Part shown: positions 63,940 to 64,000 of the stretch, in pieces | Position numbering within the stretch: the stretch's first letter is position 1 | Layout of the letters: the number at the start of each line of letters is the position of its first letter | Source of the DNA: Myxococcota bacterium | Lineage (GTDB): Bacteria; Myxococcota_A; UBA9160; UBA6930 | Assembly: GCA_028277885.1 (NCBI GenBank) | Contig: JANQFK010000023.1 | Coordinates: 62,001 to 126,000, forward strand | Direction: 5' to 3' | DNA length: 64,000 bases | Made by a program: the position numbers and the translations under genes | Notes under the pieces: model-generated | What the model was told of the DNA's origin: nothing | Seen by the model: only the letters and a program-made list of their open reading frames with translations | Database searches by the model: none

Positions 63940-64000
63940 CTAGGGCGCGAGCAGCGGACCCAGCGGATCGAAGCCGCCGCCGAAGGCGGGGTGCAGGTAC
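63940..64000 (-). CDS. 3' end of a minus-strand gene (partial)
   Basis: Twenty codons are visible up to a TAG at 63942-63940: ...YLHPAFGGGFDPLGPLLAP. The gene converges on the propeller gene with a 30-base gap. The GGGFDPL segment looks like the beginning of a GlyGly-CTERM signal, but no membrane helix or basic tail follows, so it does not qualify. Function cannot be judged. Confidence 0.45.
   Translation of the reverse strand, partial: YLHPAFGGGFDPLGPLLAP

Noticed and set aside
63940-64000. GGGFDPL tail at the right edge as a second rhombosortase substrate
   Set aside because: The tail stops seven residues later without a membrane helix or basic end, so it is not a GlyGly-CTERM signal.
1-64000. 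CRISPR arrays, insertion sequences, prophage, rRNA or tRNA genes
   Set aside because: No regularly spaced direct repeats, transposase or integrase motifs, or RNA gene signatures were found on reading both strands.

Overview
The window is about 64 kb of very GC-rich DNA (by eye over 70 % G+C) packed with short intergenic gaps, many GTG and some TTG starts, and many 4-base ATGA/GTGA stop-start overlaps. Outer-membrane lipoproteins, ExbB/ExbD/TonB-like proteins, a rhombosortase, AlgI/AlgX-type acetylation proteins and a lytic transglycosylase show a Gram-negative (diderm) bacterium. Two cytochromes P450, acyl-CoA and aldehyde enzymes and the overall style suggest a Myxococcota or other 'deltaproteobacterial'-type lineage; this is inference, since no rRNA, tRNA or single-copy phylogenetic marker set is present. 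I see no CRISPR, prophage or transposase.

Layout. 1-5.9 kb: end of an ExbD/MotB-like gene, a TonB-like proline-rich protein, a large exported protein, a lipoprotein, an ExbB/TolQ-like protein, then TerC. 5.9-14.6 kb: mostly single genes (P450, TPR-patatin, MDR reductase, SLOG-like protein, BASS transporter, thioesterase, PlsC acyltransferase). 14.6-20.2 kb: sulfatase, divergent acyl-CoA ligase plus enoyl-CoA hydratase, YeiH-type exporter. 20.3-31.3 kb (minus strand): rhombosortase with a VIT/vWA substrate, RecQ, a decaprenyl-phosphate phosphoribosyltransferase-like UbiA protein, CBS protein, AlgX-like/AlgI O-acetylation pair, TypA/BipA. 31.4-37.5 kb: exported alpha/beta hydrolase, then a P450-SDR-aldehyde dehydrogenase operon. 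37.7-44 kb: REC-GGDEF-EAL protein, a glycan operon (TMTC-like protein, methyltransferase, GT2), serine acetyltransferase. 44-48 kb: DUF2914, CBS, lipoprotein cytochrome c, aldehyde dehydrogenase. 48.2-54.4 kb: a membrane-tethered HTH/TPR protein followed by an eight-gene, mostly translationally coupled envelope operon (lipoprotein, coiled-coil protein, small exported protein, ExbB-like, ExbD-like, two proline-rich TonB-like proteins, lytic transglycosylase). 54.4-60.7 kb: GHMP kinase, then a lipoprotein HlyD/ABC exporter operon ending in a cyclic-2,3-diphosphoglycerate-synthetase-like protein and a histidine phosphatase. 60.8-63.9 kb: large beta-propeller lipoprotein with a CxxCH motif.

Most notable signals: (1) a dispersed two-hairpin repeat in at least five copies, four of them immediately 3' of, or forming the 3' end of, a gene and always in the same orientation as that gene; (2) a perfect TGTGA-N6-TCACA CRP-type site placed like a class II activator site in front of the patatin gene; (3) two separate ExbB/ExbD/TonB-like clusters, one built around a lytic transglycosylase and preceded by a membrane-tethered HTH protein with a structured leader; (4) a rhombosortase translationally coupled to its likely substrate; (5) a recurring TAnnnT hexamer a few bases before start codons, which suggests leaderless transcripts; (6) a cDPG-synthetase-like gene next to a phosphoglycerate-mutase-type phosphatase.
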